A DNA stretch of 56,663 bases, taken from a virus. The DNA is taken from the IMG/VR virus record IMGVR_UViG_3300036792_000179, positions 1 to 56,663 of that record. One strand, given 5' to 3'. Below are positions 54,831 through 56,663 of this stretch, in pieces (within the stretch, counting starts at the first letter, position 1; every line of letters starts with the position of its first letter). The position numbers and the translations under genes are program-made. The notes below the pieces were generated by a model. The model saw only the letters and a program-made list of their open reading frames with translations. It was not told the origin of the DNA and searched no databases.

Positions 54831-55942
54831 TGACTGTCACCCCGACAAACCTCAAGATCACCCCCGGAGTCGAAAAGCTCTCGCTCGCCTGGTCCGCCTC
54901 ATCGACCGAAGGTCTCGGCGGCTGGGTGATCCACTACAGGCCGAAGGGCGTCACTGCTTGGACGACGGACGAGCTCGCGGCGGAAGCCCGCAGCTTCTCC
55001 ATCACCGGCTTGCAGGCAGAGAGCTACGAAGTCCAGGTACGCGCTCTCGTTGCCGGTGGGCTCGCTCAGGGCGTCGCTACGCCGGAAGCGAAGCCTGCGC
55101 CTCCGGTCGAACCACCGCAGTCGGCCCTCGTCATCGGAGTTGACACCGGAGGATGGGGCGGAAGTCTTCTAGCCGAACTCTCAGCTGCCGGGATCAAGCG
55201 AGTGCGCACGAGCGTCCTCTCCGCAGCCCACCACGACGAACTGGCCAAAGCCGGGCTCACTGCAGCAGCGGTGACGGTCGGCGCCTACGGCTCGCTCGCT
55301 GGCCGCAATCCGCAGACCTACGCACAGGAATGGGTCGCCGCTGCGAAGGTCTACGCGACGCCTGGCTCAGAGGATGAAACGCGCTGTGAAGTGATCAACG
55401 AGCCCGAGCTCTCCTCGGACCCAACCGACTTCGCCGCCTACGTGGCGATCCTCAAGGCGGTCTACGAAGCCCGCAACGCCGCGTTCCCGGGCAAGCGTCC
55501 GAAGATCCTCGCGTCCTGGGCGCCGACGTACGGATTCGGCAAGGGCTGGGCTGCGCTTGGAGGTCTGCAGTACGTCGATGAGGTCGTCGTCCACGCCTAC
55601 GGCGGCAACGCTCATCAGCACAAAGGCCTCGAAGGCGGCCGGGAACTGATCGAACAGGCGTACAACGAATCGAAAAAGCCCGTGGCCGTGACCGAGGTCG
55701 GCTGGCCTACCGGACGCAGTGTCGGGATCACGACTCCAACGGGCGACTCCGAACAGTGGACTGAACTGCAGCAGGCCGAAGCGATCAAGCGCTTTGCCGC
55801 CTGGTGTCACTCAAAGCCCTACGTGAGCGTGTTCATCTACTTCAACGCTGTCGACTACGGCACGAACGACCTCTACGGGATCGAGCGTGCCGACCGGACG
55901 CACAAGCTTGGGTTCAAGGCCCTGGCTGAAGTCGCCGCCTGA
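54830..55942 (+). CDS. Fibronectin type III plus clan-A glycoside hydrolase
   Basis: 370 residues. Residues 1-95 are an FN3 domain (LKITPGVEKLSLAWSASSTE, ESYEVQVRALV), then a linker of Pro, and a (beta/alpha)8 hydrolase: VINEPE with the acid Glu191, and VTEVGWPTG with the nucleophile Glu289, as in GH5/17/39-type enzymes. Probably attacks a wall or surface polysaccharide. No signal peptide, so it may travel on the virion or need lysis. Confidence 0.75.
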   Translation: MTVTPTNLKITPGVEKLSLAWSASSTEGLGGWVIHYRPKGVTAWTTDELAAEARSFSITGLQAESYEVQVRALVAGGLAQGVATPEAKPAPPVEPPQSALVIGVDTGGWGGSLLAELSAAGIKRVRTSVLSAAHHDELAKAGLTAAAVTVGAYGSLAGRNPQTYAQEWVAAAKVYATPGSEDETRCEVINEPELSSDPTDFAAYVAILKAVYEARNAAFPGKRPKILASWAPTYGFGKGWAALGGLQYVDEVVVHAYGGNAHQHKGLEGGRELIEQAYNESKKPVAVTEVGWPTGRSVGITTPTGDSEQWTELQQAEAIKRFAAWCHSKPYVSVFIYFNAVDYGTNDLYGIERADRTHKLGFKALAEVAA

Positions 55943-56025
55943 CGTCCGCGCTCCGTCACCACCCAAACATACCCAGCGATGGACGGCTCACCGCTGAGCA
56001 AATCAATCAATAGGAGGAGACGCAA

Positions 56026-56400
56026 GTGAAGCTCTGGACCCCTGCAAAGATCAAGGCGGATCTCGTATTCGTCGCATCGCTCATCGCCGTGTTTGGCTTC
56101 AAGCTGCCGGACTCGATCTCAGTCGCGCTCATCGCCTCGGCCGGGCTCATCGCCGCCGGTCTGAACCTCGGCGACGCATTGCTCGAGAAATACGCTCCGC
56201 AGTTCCTCCCAAGCGTGCTCGGCGAGGTCAAGACGCTGGAGTCCGACGTTGAGAAAGGCCTGCCGTTGATCCTCCCGGTGCTTGAGCAGTTGCCTGGCAA
56301 GATCGGTGAAGAGGTCAAGCAGGCGATCGAAGCGATCGAAAAGGGACCAGTCGCGCAAGTCACGAAGGCGCCTGAAACGAAAACGGAAACGAACTCATGA
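56026..56400 (+). CDS. Holin-like membrane protein with helical tail
   Basis: 124 residues from GTG 56026 (AGGAGGAG upstream). Two membrane segments (LVFVASLIAVFGFKL, SVALIASAGLIAAGLNLG), then an acidic helical tail with Lys/Thr at the end. Located after the glycosidases, so a candidate holin. Confidence 0.6.
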   Translation: MKLWTPAKIKADLVFVASLIAVFGFKLPDSISVALIASAGLIAAGLNLGDALLEKYAPQFLPSVLGEVKTLESDVEKGLPLILPVLEQLPGKIGEEVKQAIEAIEKGPVAQVTKAPETKTETNS

Positions 56401-56663
56401 GCGCTCGCAACTTCGGTCTCAAGCCCAAGACGCAGGACGGCCGCGACTTCCTCCTGAGCGCTCAGACGCTGCCGCCGGTTCCGAAGAAGGTATTCGGCCA
56501 CGGCAACACGTTCGCGGGAGACGCGTGGAAGATGCTGGGCAACGGCCCCGATCAGACAGCCCCCGGAGCCGCTGCGCAGGGCTGCGGCGACTGTGTCTGG
56601 GCCTCGGCCGATCACGAGACGATGCTCGCTCTGACCGACGCAGGGCAGTCTCCAGCCGACGTT
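56397..56663 (+). CDS. Papain-like cysteine peptidase-like protein, N-terminal part
   Basis: ATG 56397 overlaps the previous TGA. The first 45 residues (RNFGLKPKTQDGRDFLL, PPVPKKVFGHGNTFAG) and the QGCGDC motif are here; the rest continues at base 1 through the circular junction to 696. See the entry at 1-696. Confidence 0.65.
   Translation, partial: MSARNFGLKPKTQDGRDFLLSAQTLPPVPKKVFGHGNTFAGDAWKMLGNGPDQTAPGAAAQGCGDCVWASADHETMLALTDAGQSPADV
56526..56663. repeat. Terminal direct repeat, right copy
   Basis: Right-hand copy of the 138-base overlap with the start of the window, differing at one base (G at 56537). Confidence 0.95.

Overview
This window looks like one complete genome of a temperate, contractile-tailed (myovirus-type) double-stranded DNA phage. 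The first 138 bases and the last 138 bases are the same sequence with one mismatch, and a reading frame that starts at 56397 continues unbroken at base 1. The molecule is therefore circular, or circularly permuted, with a unit of about 56525 bp. High GC, tightly overlapping genes (ATGA, GTGA and TGATG junctions), frequent GTG and TTG starts, many small zinc-ribbon and HNH proteins, and an HK97-type terminase, portal, protease and capsid set point to an actinobacterial host. The host cannot be fixed from sequence alone.

Layout. 0-1.5 kb: end of the lysis/late region, with a cysteine-peptidase-like protein, a transglycosylase-like protein, tRNA-Arg(UCU) and a strong rightward terminator. 1.7-2.6 kb: immunity switch, with a leftward XRE repressor and a rightward Cro-like protein separated by a symmetrical divergent promoter carrying three evenly spaced operators. 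2.6-22.1 kb: a long rightward early operon. It holds a single-strand annealing protein with a PD-(D/E)XK exonuclease, HNH and VRR-NUC nucleases, a pentapeptide-repeat protein, replication-initiation-like genes (one resembling only the N-terminal domain of DnaA), a tyrosine integrase followed by an antisense tRNA-Cys, a SpoT/MESH1-like HD hydrolase, an HNH-AP2 endonuclease, an RtcB fragment and many small proteins of unknown function.

22.1-32 kb: packaging and head. HNH, an ADP-ribosyltransferase-like protein, TerS, TerL, portal, prohead protease and two paralogous HK97-fold capsid proteins. 32-38.5 kb: accessory virion proteins, including a NodB-type deacetylase placed inside the head genes, then connector, tail completion and tail terminator proteins. 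38.5-50.7 kb: contractile tail, with sheath, tube, tail chaperones with a likely -1 frameshift, tape measure, LysM baseplate protein, a hub with two peptidoglycan-cutting domains, spike, gp25-like wedge, baseplate J, tail protein I and fibre proteins.

50.7-51.7 kb: a leftward two-gene cargo operon, a lipoprotein and a secreted metzincin-like protein with one altered zinc ligand. 51.9-56.6 kb: lysis region, with four small membrane proteins, a GH25 lysozyme, an FN3-plus-glycosidase protein, a holin-like protein and the cysteine-peptidase-like protein that wraps to base 1.

The observations most worth following are the mirror-image leaderless immunity switch (2308-2357), the 19-bp inverted repeat enclosing a tRNA-Glu-like cloverleaf (9192-9333), the paired capsid genes, the virion-module deacetylase, and the metzincin/lipoprotein cargo operon. 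All functions are assigned by reading motifs; no database search was run.
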